Shown: in pieces, positions 1 through 7,692 of the stretch | How the letters are laid out: each line of letters opens with the position of its first letter | How positions within the stretch are numbered: the first letter of the stretch is position 1 | NCBI GenBank assembly: GCA_963747555.1 | Contig: CAVVFZ010000034.1 | Coordinates: 186,001-250,000 of the forward strand | Source: DUZB01 sp963747555 | GTDB taxonomy: Bacteria; Desulfobacterota; DSM-4660; Desulfatiglandales; Desulfatiglandaceae | Direction of reading: 5' to 3' | DNA: 64,000 nucleotides | Notes under the pieces: generated by a model | What the model was told of the DNA's origin: nothing | Database searches by the model: none | What the model saw: the letters and a program-made list of their open reading frames with translations, nothing else | Made by a program: the position numbers and the translations under genes

Positions 1-485
1 GGTCCGATCTTGTAAAAGAATGGCGCAATATAATCATCGCCTCCTACCCCAAAGACAGCCAGTCCTTTTTAAAAAAAGGAAAGAGTCAGTTCGCAAACCC
101 TGTGGGTTTCGTCATTGCCAATGAGATAGAATCCCTTTACGATGAATTAATCAAAGAGGACGGAGACGTGGAAAAAATCACGGCCTGTCTGGAAAATATC
201 ATCCGCATCAGGGCTGTACAGGATTTCAAGCCTTCGCAGGCAGTGTCCTTCGTCATGGAATTGAAAGATCTTGTCAGAGGTGTGCTGGGAGAGGGGCATT
301 CCGCTCTACTGAAGGATTTTGACAGCCGGATGGATCAAATGACGCTCCTGGCCTTTGACATTTACGGAAAATGCCGTCAGAGACTCTTTGAAATCAGGGT
401 GAATGAAGTGAAAAATGAGGTGGGCAGGTTATTGGAAAGAGCAAATCTTATTAGCGAGATTCCGGAATGTTCACCGGATCTTTAA
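1..485 (+). CDS. RsbRD N-terminal-like protein, 5' end outside window
   Basis: The frame is open from the window edge (first full codon at base 3) to a TAA at 483-485, so the true start lies upstream; the GTG at 102 is internal. About 160 residues are visible, all predicted helical and without membrane segments. The pattern (a lysine-tryptophan rich start, NP..F at about residue 34, then amphipathic helices) resembles the RsbRD N-terminal domain (a globin-like sensory fold of stressosome proteins). Such a protein directly before dsrM is a recurring arrangement in sulfate reducers. It is 45 bp ahead of dsrM and probably shares its transcript. A sensory role is inference only. Confidence 0.7.
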   Translation, partial: SDLVKEWRNIIIASYPKDSQSFLKKGKSQFANPVGFVIANEIESLYDELIKEDGDVEKITACLENIIRIRAVQDFKPSQAVSFVMELKDLVRGVLGEGHSALLKDFDSRMDQMTLLAFDIYGKCRQRLFEIRVNEVKNEVGRLLERANLISEIPECSPDL

Positions 486-530
486 GAGACAGGTTTACTG
501 GGACAGTATTTTGAAATGAGGTAATGGTCT

Positions 531-1592
531 ATGAATTTTGTACTAAGCATTCTGGTTTCCTTTTTCGCTGTCATCGTCGTTGTGCTGATCCCCTGGATCG
601 GCGTGGGAGCGCTGGATTTGCGCGTTCTTTTCGGAATAATCATTCCTTATGCGGCTATGCTCACTTTCTTTGTGGGAATCATTGTTCGGGTCATTGACTG
701 GGGCAAGTCCCCCGTACCTTTCAGGATCCCGACCACGGCGGGGCAGGAATGGTCATTTCCCTGGATCAAGCAGAATCCCATTGACAATCCCAAAGGAACC
801 TGGGGCGTTGTCGTCAGAATGATTTTCGAAGTACTTACCTTTCGATCGCTATTCCGAAACACCAGACTCGAGTACAGAAGAATCGACGGTGTTCCCAAAA
901 TAGATTATGAATGGGAAAAATGGCTCTGGCTTGCCGCCCTTCTTTTTCACTACTCCTTTTTCGTCATTTTTTTGAGGCACTTCCGTTTTTTCATGGAACC
1001 TGTCCCGAGTTTTGTAACCCTGCTTCAGAACCTGGACGGATTCATGCAGATGGGCGCCGCCCCTTTTAACGGTTTTAATTTGCCGGGTGTTTATCTTACG
1101 GATATGCTTTTGATGGCAGCCGTGACCTGGCTTTTCCTCCGGAGAGTCCTCTATCCCCAGATTCGTTATATTTCCCTGCCCGCCGATTATTTTCCCCTCT
1201 TTCTGATCCTTGCACTCGGTTTTACCGGCATGCTTATGCGATATCTCATCCGGGTCGACATTACCAAGGTAAAGGAACTGGCCGTTGGTCTGTTCAAGTT
1301 CAGCCCCACCGCGCCCGAGGGAATCGGCGTGATTTTTTATATCCATCTGTTTATTATCTGCGTACTGATTGCCTATTTTCCCTTCAGTAAACTGATGCAT
1401 CTCGCCGGAGTGTTTCTGAGTCCCACACGAAACCTGGCGAACAACTCCCGTTTTGTAAGACACGTCAATCCTTGGAGCTACCCTGTACATACCCATACGT
1501 ATGAAGAATACGAAGATGAATTCAGAGAACATATGATAGAGGCTGGGCTGCCTGTTGACAAAGGGGCTGAAACCTCGGAAACAGAAAATTAA
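531..1592 (+). CDS. dsrM: DsrM, membrane cytochrome b of the Dsr complex
   Basis: A 353-residue integral membrane protein, related to the gamma subunit of respiratory nitrate reductase (NarI) and HdrE. About six hydrophobic segments are visible (near residues 5-25, 30-52, 130-150, 190-205, 220-240 and 265-290), with histidines in the segments that could bind haem b (for example LLFHYSFF and IRHFRFF-like stretches). DsrM takes part in quinone/quinol chemistry and exchanges electrons with DsrK. It is the first gene of a tight dsrMKJOP run, 9 bp before dsrK. The hydrophilic C-terminal tail ends in an acidic stretch. Identification is firm from both sequence and order. Confidence 0.95.
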   Translation: MNFVLSILVSFFAVIVVVLIPWIGVGALDLRVLFGIIIPYAAMLTFFVGIIVRVIDWGKSPVPFRIPTTAGQEWSFPWIKQNPIDNPKGTWGVVVRMIFEVLTFRSLFRNTRLEYRRIDGVPKIDYEWEKWLWLAALLFHYSFFVIFLRHFRFFMEPVPSFVTLLQNLDGFMQMGAAPFNGFNLPGVYLTDMLLMAAVTWLFLRRVLYPQIRYISLPADYFPLFLILALGFTGMLMRYLIRVDITKVKELAVGLFKFSPTAPEGIGVIFYIHLFIICVLIAYFPFSKLMHLAGVFLSPTRNLANNSRFVRHVNPWSYPVHTHTYEEYEDEFREHMIEAGLPVDKGAETSETEN

Positions 1593-1601
1593 GGAGTAAT
1601 C

Positions 1602-3230
1602 ATGGCCGATACCCCAAAACCGGAACAAACCGCGAAGATTGATCACTCTCCACCCTTGATGAAGGGGTGGATGGATACGCCAACGGAGATTAAGGCAGGT
1701 GTGGCCTGTTATGGCGCCAAACCCAAAAGCCTTGAATACGTGGGCATGCCTTATCCCAAAGAGTGGAGTCCCTTGGACGATGATTGGAAATTGCCGGAAA
1801 ACTGGAAGGAAATCATTGAAGAAGGCTTTAAGGACCGCCTGGACAAGTACCGATCCTTCAAGCTTTTCATGGATATCTGCGTCCGGTGTGGCGCCTGTGC
1901 GGACAAATGCCATTTTTTCATCGGTTCCGGCGACCCCAAGAATATGCCGGTGCTCCGCGCCGAGCTTTTCCGATCGGTGTACAGAAAGAACCACACGAAG
2001 GCCGGTAAGTTTTTGGGGAAACTTGCCGGCGCCCGGGACCTCACGGAAGAGGTGCTCAAGGAATGGTGGTATTATCTCTACCAGTGTACGGAATGTCGAC
2101 GCTGTTCCCTCTTCTGTCCCTATGGAATTGATACGGCTGAAATAACGATCATGGGGCGGGAGCTCACCAACCTGTTGGGCCTCAATATCGACTGGATTGC
2201 TTCGCCCGTGGCCAACTGTTACAGGACGGGGAATCATCTTGGTATTCAGCCACACGCATTCAAGGATATGCTTGAATTTTTCGTGGACGAAATCGAAGAG
2301 ATTACGGGAATCCACGTTGAGCCCGATTTCAACCGGAAAGGGGCCGAGATCCTTTTCATCACCCCTTCCGGAGACGTATTTGCGGATCCGGGCACCTATA
2401 CCTGTATGGGGTATTTGATGCTTTTTCATCAGCTGAAATCTCTCGGCCTGGATATCACCTGGAGCACCTATGCCTCCGAGGGAGGAAACTTCGGATTTTT
2501 CACATCCCATGAAATGGCCAAACGACTCAATGCCAAGATGTATGCGGAAGCCAGAAGATTGAAAGTCAAATGGTTGTTGGGCGGCGAGTGCGGCCATATG
2601 TGGCGCGTCTTGAACCAGTACATGGATACCTTTAACGGCCCGGCGGATTTCATGGAAAAACCGGTTTCTCCCATCACCGGGACCGCCTTTGAAAACGCCA
2701 ACAGCACAAAAATGGTTCATCTGGTTGAGTTTACGGCTGATCTGATAAAGAATGGCAAACTGAAACTGGACCCGAGCCGGAACGACCACTTGAATGTCAC
2801 GTTCCATGATTCGTGCAACACCGCAAGGGGCATGGGGTTCCTGGAAGAGCCGAGATATGTAATCAAGAATGTCTGCAACAATTTCTATGAGATGCCGCCT
2901 GAGACGATCAGGGAGCAGACATTTTGCTGTGGAAGCGGCTCCGGTTTGAATGCAGGGGAAAATATGGAAATCCGCATGCGAGGCGGGCTTCCCCGGGCCA
3001 ATGCGGTAAAACATGTGCATGAAAAACATGACGTAAACATGCTTTCCTGTATCTGCGCCATTGACCGGGCGGTATTAACGGCTTCCATGCAATACTGGGT
3101 TCCTGAAGTCGACGTTTGCGGTGTTCATGAGCTGGTTGCCAATGCACTGATTATGGACGGGGAAAAGAAGAGAACCACGGATTTGCGTGGGGAAACGCTC
3201 CCTGGAATGGAGGATGAAGAGGATGTATGA
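1602..3230 (+). CDS. dsrK: DsrK, HdrD-like iron-sulfur catalytic subunit
   Basis: A 542-residue cytoplasmic protein related to the heterodisulfide reductase subunit HdrD. Two [4Fe-4S] motifs are visible: Cys93/96/99/103 (CVRCGACADKC) and Cys162/165/168/172 (CTECRRCSLFC). The C-terminal half carries the CCG-type cysteines (CNTARG and the CCGSGSG motif) that hold the special catalytic cluster. DsrK is thought to act on the DsrC trisulfide/disulfide made during sulfite reduction, passing electrons from DsrM. The start ATG at 1602 follows AAGGAG. The 3' end overlaps dsrJ by 8 bp, suggesting translational coupling. Confidence 0.96.
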   Translation: MADTPKPEQTAKIDHSPPLMKGWMDTPTEIKAGVACYGAKPKSLEYVGMPYPKEWSPLDDDWKLPENWKEIIEEGFKDRLDKYRSFKLFMDICVRCGACADKCHFFIGSGDPKNMPVLRAELFRSVYRKNHTKAGKFLGKLAGARDLTEEVLKEWWYYLYQCTECRRCSLFCPYGIDTAEITIMGRELTNLLGLNIDWIASPVANCYRTGNHLGIQPHAFKDMLEFFVDEIEEITGIHVEPDFNRKGAEILFITPSGDVFADPGTYTCMGYLMLFHQLKSLGLDITWSTYASEGGNFGFFTSHEMAKRLNAKMYAEARRLKVKWLLGGECGHMWRVLNQYMDTFNGPADFMEKPVSPITGTAFENANSTKMVHLVEFTADLIKNGKLKLDPSRNDHLNVTFHDSCNTARGMGFLEEPRYVIKNVCNNFYEMPPETIREQTFCCGSGSGLNAGENMEIRMRGGLPRANAVKHVHEKHDVNMLSCICAIDRAVLTASMQYWVPEVDVCGVHELVANALIMDGEKKRTTDLRGETLPGMEDEEDV

Positions 3231-3609
3231 TGGAGGAAAAATCATCGTTGGGTTGATTATCGGCATCGGCCTTTTCCTTTCCCCTTTCTTCTATAATGCA
3301 GGAAAGGCCGCCAAGGCGCCTGATCCACAGCTTACGGTCGAGGCCAAAAAGGCCAAACAGTGTGTAGCAGATACGGCGTACATGAGGACCTCCCATTTTC
3401 AAATGCTGGATGAATGGAGGAACACAGCCGTTCGGGATGGGGAAAGGTATTACAAGGCCGACAACGGAAAAATTTACTACAAGAGTCTTCAGGTCACATG
3501 TATGAGCTGCCATTCCAATAAAACAAAGTTCTGTGATCAGTGTCACAACTATATGGATGTGGCCCCCTTTTGCTGGGACTGTCATATTGTACCGAAGGAG
3601 AGTAAGTAA
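3223..3609 (+). CDS. dsrJ: DsrJ, triheme periplasmic cytochrome c
   Basis: A 128-residue periplasmic cytochrome with one N-terminal hydrophobic segment (residues about 7-24) that acts as signal or anchor. Three CxxCH haem sites are present in the C-terminal half (CMSCH, CDQCH, CWDCH). A lone cysteine in KQCVADTAYMR upstream of them matches the family's conserved extra cysteine, proposed as an unusual haem ligand. I chose ATG 3223 because GGAGG lies nine bases before it; an alternative ATG at 3214 has no proper spacing. It overlaps the end of dsrK by 8 bp and abuts dsrO (stop and start overlap at 3609). Confidence 0.93.
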   Translation: MYDGGKIIVGLIIGIGLFLSPFFYNAGKAAKAPDPQLTVEAKKAKQCVADTAYMRTSHFQMLDEWRNTAVRDGERYYKADNGKIYYKSLQVTCMSCHSNKTKFCDQCHNYMDVAPFCWDCHIVPKESK

Positions 3610-4421
3610 TGGGCGTAGACAGAAGAGACTTCTTAAAGATAGCCGGGGTTGCCGCCCTTTTCGGGCTTGGCGGAAAGGCGGCGATGGATATCCTCGCGCC
3701 TGGCGAGCTCGAAGCTGCCACAGAAGGGGCTCCCCTTACCGAGGGAAAGAGATGGAGCATGGTTATTGACATGCGAAAATGCCTCGAAAAGCAGGAGAAG
3801 GGTGCCTGCAAGGATTGCATTCTTGCCTGTCACACGGTGCACAACGTCCCCGATTGGGGCGAGCCAAAGCATGAAATCAAATGGATCTGGAAAGAACTTT
3901 ATGAAAACTCTTTTCCCGATACCCCGAATGAGTTTGTTGATGAAGGTTTCCGGGACAAACCATTTATTCTCCTGTGCAACCACTGCCTCAACCCTCCCTG
4001 CGTTCGGGTCTGTCCCACAAAGGCTACATTCAAGCGGGCGAATGGGATTGTTGACATGGATATGCATCGCTGTATTGGATGCCGTTTCTGTATGGCGGCC
4101 TGTCCGTACGGTTCCCGAAGTTTTAACTGGGGACTTCCCAGAAAGGCCCCCAAGGAACTGAATCCCAACTTTCCTACAAATCCCGACTATCCCGAACGTA
4201 CCAAAGGGGTTGTTGAAAAGTGCAACTTTTGTGAAGAACGGGTCGTCAAAGGAGTGCTTCCCGCCTGCGTAGAGGCCTGCGACAAGATCAAGGTGAACGC
4301 ACTCCATTTCGGGGATCTTGATGACCCTAAATCAAACGTCAGAGAGCTGCTCCGTGAGCACTATTCTATAAGACGAAAACCTGCATTAGGAACAGAACCA
4401 AATTTATTCTATATTATATGA
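3609..4421 (+). CDS. dsrO: DsrO, periplasmic ferredoxin-like subunit with Tat signal
   Basis: A 270-residue protein with a twin-arginine signal (RRDFLKIAG followed by a hydrophobic stretch and an AEAAT-like cleavage region), so it is exported folded. Cysteine groups for about four [4Fe-4S] clusters follow, including CKDCILACH, CNHCLNPPCVRVCP, CIGCRFCMAACP and CNFCEE...CVEAC. This is the NrfC/HybA type of electron-transfer subunit. In the Dsr complex it sits with DsrJ on the periplasmic side and contacts DsrP. It starts at the last base of the dsrJ stop codon and ends 8 bp before dsrP, within one operon. Confidence 0.95.
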   Translation: MGVDRRDFLKIAGVAALFGLGGKAAMDILAPGELEAATEGAPLTEGKRWSMVIDMRKCLEKQEKGACKDCILACHTVHNVPDWGEPKHEIKWIWKELYENSFPDTPNEFVDEGFRDKPFILLCNHCLNPPCVRVCPTKATFKRANGIVDMDMHRCIGCRFCMAACPYGSRSFNWGLPRKAPKELNPNFPTNPDYPERTKGVVEKCNFCEERVVKGVLPACVEACDKIKVNALHFGDLDDPKSNVRELLREHYSIRRKPALGTEPNLFYII

Positions 4422-4429
4422 GGTAGGTT

Positions 4430-5587
4430 ATGCTTGACAGAGCGCTGAAAGGAAGTCAGGGATATTGGGGATGGTTAATCTTTCTGCTCGTTTTGATGGG
4501 GACAGGTCTCGGATGCTATCTCTATCAGTACCGGGAAGGTTTGATCATTACGGGGATGAGCAGGGATGTGTCCTGGGGGTTTTATATAGCCCAGTTCACT
4601 TACCTGGTCGGCGTCGCCGCCGGCGGCGTGATGGTGGTACTGCCCTACTACCTGCATGATTACAAGGCCTTTGGCAGGATCACCATTTTGGGTGAATTTC
4701 TTGCCATTGCAGCGGTTCTTATGTGCTTGCTGTTCATCTTCGCGGATTTGGGCCAGCCCACAAGAATCATGAATGTGATCCTGTATCCCACGCCCAACTC
4801 TATCCTGTTCTGGGATATGATCGTACTAAATGTTTATCTCCTGTTGAATCTTTTTATCGGCTGGAACGTACTTACAGCGGAAAGGAAAGGCCTTCACTAC
4901 CAGAAATGGGTCAAGGTCTTGATCTATATTTCCATCCCCTGGGCGTTCAGCATCCATACGGTTACGGCTTTTCTTTACGCCGGCATCCCCGGAAGGCACT
5001 ATTGGCTGACGGCGATTATGGCTGCCCGTTTTCTGTCCTCGGCCTTTGCGGCTGGCCCGGCCCTTCTTCTGCTTTTGTGTCTGATTGTCCGCAAGGTGAC
5101 CAACTTCGATCCGGGCGAGAAGCAGATAAGGACCCTTGGCGGCATCATTGCTTATGCCTTTATTCTGAATGTCTTCTTTTTCATACTCGAATTTTTCACG
5201 GCCTTTTACAGCAATATTCCCGGCCACATGCACTCCATTGTATACCTCTTCTCCGGGTATGAAGGATATGGAAAGCTGGTTCCATGGATGTGGACCGCCA
5301 CCGGATTTGCCCTGGTTGCCCTCATCCTCCTCATTGTTCCCGCAACAAGAAGGAAAGAAGACACGCTGGCCTTGGGCTGTGTTGCGGTCATCATCGCCAC
5401 TTGGATTGATAAAGGTCTTGGTCTGATCGTTGGTGGTTTCGTTCCCAATATGTTTGACAGGGTTACCGAATACTGGCCTACGACTCCTGAGATTTTAATC
5501 ACCATCGGGATCTGGGCAACCGGATTCTTTGCCTTGACCATTCTTTTTAAGATCGCCGTCTCCATTAAGGAGGAGGTTGCCGCCTGA
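4430..5587 (+). CDS. dsrP: DsrP, NrfD-family quinone-interacting membrane subunit
   Basis: A 385-residue very hydrophobic protein of the NrfD/PsrC family with about ten membrane helices, and last gene of the dsrMKJOP operon. DsrP is expected to exchange electrons between the menaquinone pool and the periplasmic DsrO/DsrJ subunits. Typical features are present: a short N-terminal loop before the first helix, a glycine-rich second helix (GVAAGGVMVVLPYY), and a DLGQPTR motif after the third helix, characteristic of NrfD proteins. The start ATG at 4430 follows GAGGTAGGTT. A strong terminator lies 25 bp after the stop. Confidence 0.95.
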   Translation: MLDRALKGSQGYWGWLIFLLVLMGTGLGCYLYQYREGLIITGMSRDVSWGFYIAQFTYLVGVAAGGVMVVLPYYLHDYKAFGRITILGEFLAIAAVLMCLLFIFADLGQPTRIMNVILYPTPNSILFWDMIVLNVYLLLNLFIGWNVLTAERKGLHYQKWVKVLIYISIPWAFSIHTVTAFLYAGIPGRHYWLTAIMAARFLSSAFAAGPALLLLLCLIVRKVTNFDPGEKQIRTLGGIIAYAFILNVFFFILEFFTAFYSNIPGHMHSIVYLFSGYEGYGKLVPWMWTATGFALVALILLIVPATRRKEDTLALGCVAVIIATWIDKGLGLIVGGFVPNMFDRVTEYWPTTPEILITIGIWATGFFALTILFKIAVSIKEEVAA

Positions 5588-5612
5588 TTCGTTTCCTTTG
5601 AATGTATGGATT

Positions 5613-5650
5613 AAAAAGCGGGCCTGTCCGAAATGGACGGCCCGCTTTTT
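5613..5650 (+). terminator. Rho-independent terminator of the dsr operon
   Basis: A GC-rich hairpin: GCGGGCC-TGTCC pairs with GGAC-GGCCCGC with one bulged base and a GAAAT loop, followed by a run of T residues (5646-5652). It is flanked by A and T runs, so it could work in both directions. It lies 25 bp after dsrP. Between here and the ferredoxin promoter (5653-5802) I see no gene or clear signal. Confidence 0.85.
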
Positions 5651-5802
5651 TTGGATTCGTTTCTTAATTCCAATTTCGAGTTTCCAGTTTCTCTGATAAA
5701 CAAGAACCGTATTCCGTGAACCGCCATAAATGACTTCCCGACCTTACTGAAGAATGCTTATTTTTCCCTTTTCTGTTCCCGTCCACGCGATGCGAAAAAA
5801 GC

Positions 5803-5831
5803 TTGACAGCCTAAATGTACTCTGATAAACA
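5803..5831 (+). promoter_or_regulatory. Candidate sigma-70 promoter for the ferredoxin gene
   Basis: TTGACA at 5803-5808 and TAAACA at 5826-5831, separated by 17 bases. The -35 is perfect and the -10 only partial. It lies about 105 bp upstream of the ferredoxin start and after the dsr terminator, so the ferredoxin is probably a separate transcript with a long leader. Confidence 0.5.
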
Positions 5832-5935
5832 ATCGCACAAACGATAAAGGCATGTGGAAAAATGACGAAAGCGTCAATCACCATGAAGAGCTTTTTTTAG
5901 CTACTTTATATTTACATTACAGGAGGTTAGTAAAC

Positions 5936-6124
5936 ATGGGTTATGAAGTCGTTGTCGATCCGGAAAAGTGTGAAGGCTGTGAGGAATGTATTGAGGTTTG
6001 CCCTGTAGATGTGTACGAACTGCAGGATGACAAATCCGTGCCGGTCAATGCTGAGGAATGCCTCGGATGTGAGAGCTGTATCGAGGTATGCGAGCATGAG
6101 GCCATTACCGTTACCGAGGTGTAG
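5936..6124 (+). CDS. 2[4Fe-4S] ferredoxin
   Basis: A 62-residue acidic bacterial-type ferredoxin. Two classical motifs bind two [4Fe-4S] clusters: CEGCEECIEVCP near residues 12-23 and CLGCESCIEVCE near residues 42-53. It is a soluble cytoplasmic low-potential electron carrier. I chose ATG 5936 because AGGAGG is eight bases upstream and the protein then starts like other short ferredoxins (MGYEVVVDPEKC); the longer open frame from 5852 has no such site. It stands alone between two terminators. Ferredoxins of this type lie close to dsrMKJOP in many sulfate reducers, but the partner here is not known. Confidence 0.93.
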   Translation: MGYEVVVDPEKCEGCEECIEVCPVDVYELQDDKSVPVNAEECLGCESCIEVCEHEAITVTEV

Positions 6125-6158
6125 TCAAATCCCCTTTCAAACACAGTCGATTTGCATC

Positions 6159-6199
6159 GCGCCTCCTGCGGTTTTGGTATCGGGAGGCGCTTTTTTTTT
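6159..6199 (+). terminator. Terminator after the ferredoxin gene
   Basis: GCGCCTCC (6159-6166) pairs perfectly with GGAGGCGC (6183-6190) and is followed by nine T residues (6191-6199). It lies 35 bp after the ferredoxin stop. Confidence 0.9.
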
Positions 6200-6249
6200 G
6201 AAAAAGCCGTTTCCGTGAAGCCGGAAGTGCAAATCCGTACGTAAAGAAA

Positions 6250-6289
6250 ACATAAAAGGCCAGTCTCTCAGGAGACCGGCCTTTTATGT
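6250..6289. terminator. Bidirectional hairpin terminator between convergent genes
   Basis: An 18-bp stem with one mismatch (6250-6267 with 6272-6289) and a four-base loop, carrying A and T runs in its own arms. It sits 16 bp after the cytochrome c3 stop codon on the minus strand, so it most likely ends that transcript; it can also back up the ferredoxin terminator. Confidence 0.8.
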
Positions 6290-6305
6290 TGAAACAGTTC
6301 AGGGG

Positions 6306-6716
6306 TTATTTCTTTTCGTGACAGTCGTTACATTTCTTGAACGGGCCAGAAGGTTTTCCTTCTTTTTCAAGGGCCTTGTGACAATCCTTGCAGTTCTTGT
6401 GATAGGCGTTCTGCAGCTTCATCGGCTCGCCTTTCTCTGCCTTTTCAAGATGGCAGGCACTGCACTTCTGCACCGGGTCGCCGTCTTTCCATACGTTTTT
6501 GCCATCCTTAAAGACGTGATGACATTCGGTACAAGCGATCTTGTAATCCACATGGTGCTTCTCGTGGGTAAATTTCACCGGACCTTTTTTATCTTTCGCA
6601 TAGCTGTTCTCAATTAATATTTCCTTGGGAACATCCGCTGCCGTTAAAATACCCACCGTGAGGAAAAACATACCAGTGAAAATGGCCATCAATACGGTTG
6701 TAAACCTCTTGCTCAT
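6306..6716 (-). CDS. Tetraheme periplasmic cytochrome c3
   Basis: A 136-residue precursor with a signal peptide (KRFTTVLMAIFTGMFFLTVGILTAA) and four haem sites: CTECHH, CSACH, CKDCH and CNDCH, with spaced histidines (FTHEKHH) that serve as distal ligands. This is the class III (type I c3) layout. The protein is expected to be the periplasmic hub that takes electrons from hydrogenase and formate dehydrogenase and feeds Qrc. I chose ATG 6716 because GGAGGT is well placed; a GTG at 6728 falls inside that site. The next gene on the same strand, hypC, lies about 140 bp upstream. Being close to its redox partners supports the assignment. Confidence 0.93.
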   Translation of the reverse strand: MSKRFTTVLMAIFTGMFFLTVGILTAADVPKEILIENSYAKDKKGPVKFTHEKHHVDYKIACTECHHVFKDGKNVWKDGDPVQKCSACHLEKAEKGEPMKLQNAYHKNCKDCHKALEKEGKPSGPFKKCNDCHEKK

Positions 6717-6857
6717 TGACAAATTCACCTCCTTTCCATTAAAGAATTGGTTACACTTTTTTCCCTGTTAAAATCTCCAAAGCAGTCTTGATTGACTGCG
6801 TAAATATACTCAATAGCGAAGCCCGATGTCAAGAAAAACCCGCAGTTGCGGTTGAAA

Positions 6858-7100
6858 TCAGGACTGTTCTTCACCGTCTTCGCGCGCAAATGCGGCCAGC
6901 TCATACAAGATTTTCAAGGACTCTTTCGCTTCCTCCGGATCGACCTGATGAATGGCAAAACCCGCATGAACAATCACATAATCTCCAATCTGTGCATCCT
7001 GAAGTAGAAGCATACTTACTTCTCTTTGCACCCCTTCCATGTCCACCGTGCCCATGTCGTCTTTCAGCCCGATTACTCTTGCCGGAATAGCTAAACACAT
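6858..7100 (-). CDS. hypC: HypC/HupF-type hydrogenase assembly chaperone
   Basis: An 80-residue protein starting with the signature MCLAIPARV, whose second-residue cysteine takes part in delivering the Fe(CN)2CO unit to the hydrogenase large subunit together with HypD. The rest (VDMEGVQREVSMLL and GDYVIVHAGFAIHQVDPEEA) fits the small beta-barrel fold and full family length. The open frame extends 25 codons upstream, but the family always begins at MCLA, so I set the start at 7100. The gene follows the maturation protease by 25 bp on the same strand and belongs to the hydrogenase group. Confidence 0.94.
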   Translation of the reverse strand: MCLAIPARVIGLKDDMGTVDMEGVQREVSMLLLQDAQIGDYVIVHAGFAIHQVDPEEAKESLKILYELAAFAREDGEEQS

Positions 7101-7125
7101 AAGAACCAGTCCCCACTTTTCGTTT

Positions 7126-7626
7126 CTATATTCCCATGGATGCGCGATGTTCATAAGCCGCCCCGAGCCGTTCAAGCTCCTTAAGAACCATGTTGCTCAG
7201 TGGTGTCAGCTTCTCTTTTACGGCATCCGTTAGTTCGATGCCCAGCGTTTCGATGTCTTCAGGCTCGACGCCTAGAATAATCGTCTCCGGCACCTTTTCA
7301 AAGACCTGGCACAGAGTCAGGGTTTCCAGGAGATCAACCTGGTGCAACGAATTCTTACCAAGAATCCGTTTCGGAATATCTTCCCCTTCAAGCCGATAGA
7401 GCGACCCGGGTTTCCCTCCATTTTTTATGGCATCCACCACGATAAGATGATCCGCATCGGAAATAACCGCAAGAAGACCCATCCCCAGAACCCCCCCATC
7501 AATGAGTTTTACATTCTGAGGAAATGTGTACATGGCCTCAAGGGTTTCCACCACCCTCACCCCGATTCCTTCATCCGTAAACAGGATATTCCCTACGCCC
7601 AGCACGGTAATCTGTTCTCCGGTCAT
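7126..7626 (-). CDS. Hydrogenase maturation endopeptidase (HyaD/HynC type)
   Basis: A 166-residue protease that removes the short C-terminal tail of the [NiFe] hydrogenase large subunit after nickel insertion. The family motif GVGNILFTDEGIGVRV is at residues about 10-25, with the nickel-sensing glutamate in DEG. A second acidic residue in VVDAIKNGGKPGSLY and the histidine in LHQVDLLETL are in the expected places. Its likely substrate is the large subunit at 11016-12662, which still carries its tail. It lies 67 bp after the large RND gene and 25 bp before hypC on the same strand. Confidence 0.93.
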   Translation of the reverse strand: MTGEQITVLGVGNILFTDEGIGVRVVETLEAMYTFPQNVKLIDGGVLGMGLLAVISDADHLIVVDAIKNGGKPGSLYRLEGEDIPKRILGKNSLHQVDLLETLTLCQVFEKVPETIILGVEPEDIETLGIELTDAVKEKLTPLSNMVLKELERLGAAYEHRASMGI

Positions 7627-7692
7627 TTCTTATGATACCACCCAGCCATTTTCAGTTTCATGCGGAAAGTCCGCTTTTCTCAAAATGAACGC

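Noticed and set aside
849..3029. A 726-codon open frame on the minus strand opposite dsrM and dsrK
   Set aside because: It lies opposite strongly conserved dsr genes, has no known motif, and its length follows from codon bias of the true genes.
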